A program made the translations under genes and the position numbers. A model generated the notes under the pieces. It was given only the letters and a program-made list of their open reading frames with translations. It did no database searches and was not told the DNA's origin. Positions 5,185 through 5,758 of a stretch of DNA of 5,758 bases are shown here, in pieces. Source of the DNA: Nanobdellota archaeon (GTDB lineage Archaea > Thermoproteota > Nitrososphaeria > Nitrososphaerales > Nitrosopumilaceae); NCBI GenBank assembly GCA_012030815.1, contig JAAUVF010000068.1, positions 1 through 5,758 on the forward strand, in the 5' to 3' direction. Position 1 is the first letter of the stretch, and each line of letters opens with the position of its first letter.

Positions 5185-5409
5185 ATGATCCTTGTACAAT
5201 ATGCAATTAAAAAATATGAAAATGAAGAAACTGTTATTGAAAAATTAAAGACTATTTTATCTGAGAAGGACATTCAAAGAAATATTGACACATTGATTGG
5301 AACACAAAGAGTACGAAGAATAGGTCCAGAAATTCTTCAAAACAATGAAAGTCATACTGAGATTCCTGATTTACCTGATAATCTAAAGCCAATAGTTGAT
5401 CAACTATAG
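5185..5409 (+). CDS. Small hypothetical protein (74 aa or slightly longer)
   Basis: An intact frame runs from ATG 5185 to TAG 5407-5409. The first 45 residues look helical and charged (AIKKYENEETVIEKLKTILSEKDIQRNIDTLIGTQRVRRIGPEIL). The tail is acidic and proline-rich (HTEIPDLPDNLKPIVDQL). There are no cysteines and no membrane segment. An alternative start at ATG 5159 reads MTDYSMNEK and would join this frame if the five-A run at 5181-5185 were six, adding nine residues. The family is not recognised. A short AT-rich stretch at 5138-5145 could serve as a TATA box. It lies between the thiol unit and the nickel transporter, but nothing ties it functionally to either. Confidence 0.65.
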   Translation: MILVQYAIKKYENEETVIEKLKTILSEKDIQRNIDTLIGTQRVRRIGPEILQNNESHTEIPDLPDNLKPIVDQL

Positions 5410-5445
5410 TATTGGAAATTCTTTTTACCATGATGTCTAGAACCC

Positions 5446-5758
5446 ATGTGGGGTAAATTGTTAGAAGAAATATTTGGTCAAATTAGTAATTTTACCCCTG
5501 CTTTAATTGCTGGGTTTGGATTAGCACTTGGAATTCAACATGCATTTGAAGCAGATCATATAGCTGCAGTCTATACTCAATTAAAAAATTCTAGCACCAT
5601 ACAATCAAAAAAACAGCTTTTCAAATCAAGTTTCACAAAATCTTCCTTACTTGGTGCTGTTTGGGGAGCTGGCCATACAACTACTTTAATTCTTGTTGGT
5701 TTACTTGTTTATGGATTTACACTTACATTACAAAAAGAAATTTTTTCTGGATTTGAAT
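5446..5758 (+). CDS. NiCoT/UreH-type nickel-cobalt transporter, N-terminal 104 aa (partial)
   Basis: The frame begins at ATG 5446 and runs off the right edge. It shows the signature of nickel/cobalt permeases: HAFEADHIAAVYTQ (residues 32-45), containing HX4DH (H32, D37, H38), in a helix starting LIAGFGLALGIQ. A second conserved block follows, GAVWGAGHTTTLILVGLLVYG (70-90). These proteins import Ni2+ or Co2+ across the cytoplasmic membrane; UreH-like members are linked to urease or other nickel enzymes, and cobalt would serve cobalamin synthesis. An upstream ATG at 5430 is followed by a stop in its frame, but would enter this one (MMSRTHVGK) if the four-G run at 5450-5453 were three. The start is therefore uncertain by a few residues. 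It sits 36 bp after the small unknown gene. Confidence 0.85.
   Translation, partial: MWGKLLEEIFGQISNFTPALIAGFGLALGIQHAFEADHIAAVYTQLKNSSTIQSKKQLFKSSFTKSSLLGAVWGAGHTTTLILVGLLVYGFTLTLQKEIFSGFE

Overview
The window is AT-rich, gene-dense DNA, most likely from an ammonia-oxidising archaeon (Nitrososphaerota, formerly Thaumarchaeota, near Nitrosopumilus/Nitrosarchaeum). This assignment is an inference. It rests on TATA-like boxes about 25 bp before starts with no Shine-Dalgarno sequence, an Lrp-type helix-turn-helix joined to a TRASH metal-binding domain, small zinc-ribbon proteins, a lysine-rich mini-protein, and an exported protein with a style of C-terminus I associate with that phylum. No RNA gene, IS element or CRISPR array was seen.

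Left part (1-2988, + strand): the end of a membrane protein; an exported protein (261-1146); a second membrane-anchored exported protein (1211-2003); a small protein (about 2017-2265); and a nitroreductase-family flavoprotein (2253-2988). All four complete genes here are broken by single-base indels. Most sit in short homopolymers and each can be repaired to give one continuous protein. The pattern over unrelated neighbours looks more like sequencing or assembly error than gene decay, though this cannot be settled from the sequence alone.

Middle (3025-3693, - strand): a lysine/arginine-rich 65-residue protein, preceded by a regulator that appears in two pieces, an Lrp/AsnC-type HTH (3693-3478) and a TRASH zinc-ribbon (3415-3263). 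Correcting small indels in the linker gives one 143-residue Lrp-TRASH metal-sensing regulator.

Right part (3777-5758, + strand): transcribed divergently from the regulator is a compact three-gene unit with ATGA start/stop overlaps. It encodes a CcdA/DsbD-type membrane thiol transporter with an extra His-rich loop, a 45-residue YHS metal-binding protein, and a 73-residue glutaredoxin-like protein with CxxC. The 83-bp gap between regulator and unit holds a perfect 14-bp palindrome between the two likely promoters. After a terminator come a small unknown protein and the start of a NiCoT/UreH-type nickel/cobalt transporter.

The most interesting content is this regulator-operator-thiol/metal relay cassette. 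It looks like a metal (copper, mercury or similar soft metal) sensing and thiol-redox handling system, with the same FCCxSC motif in both the sensor and the small carrier protein.
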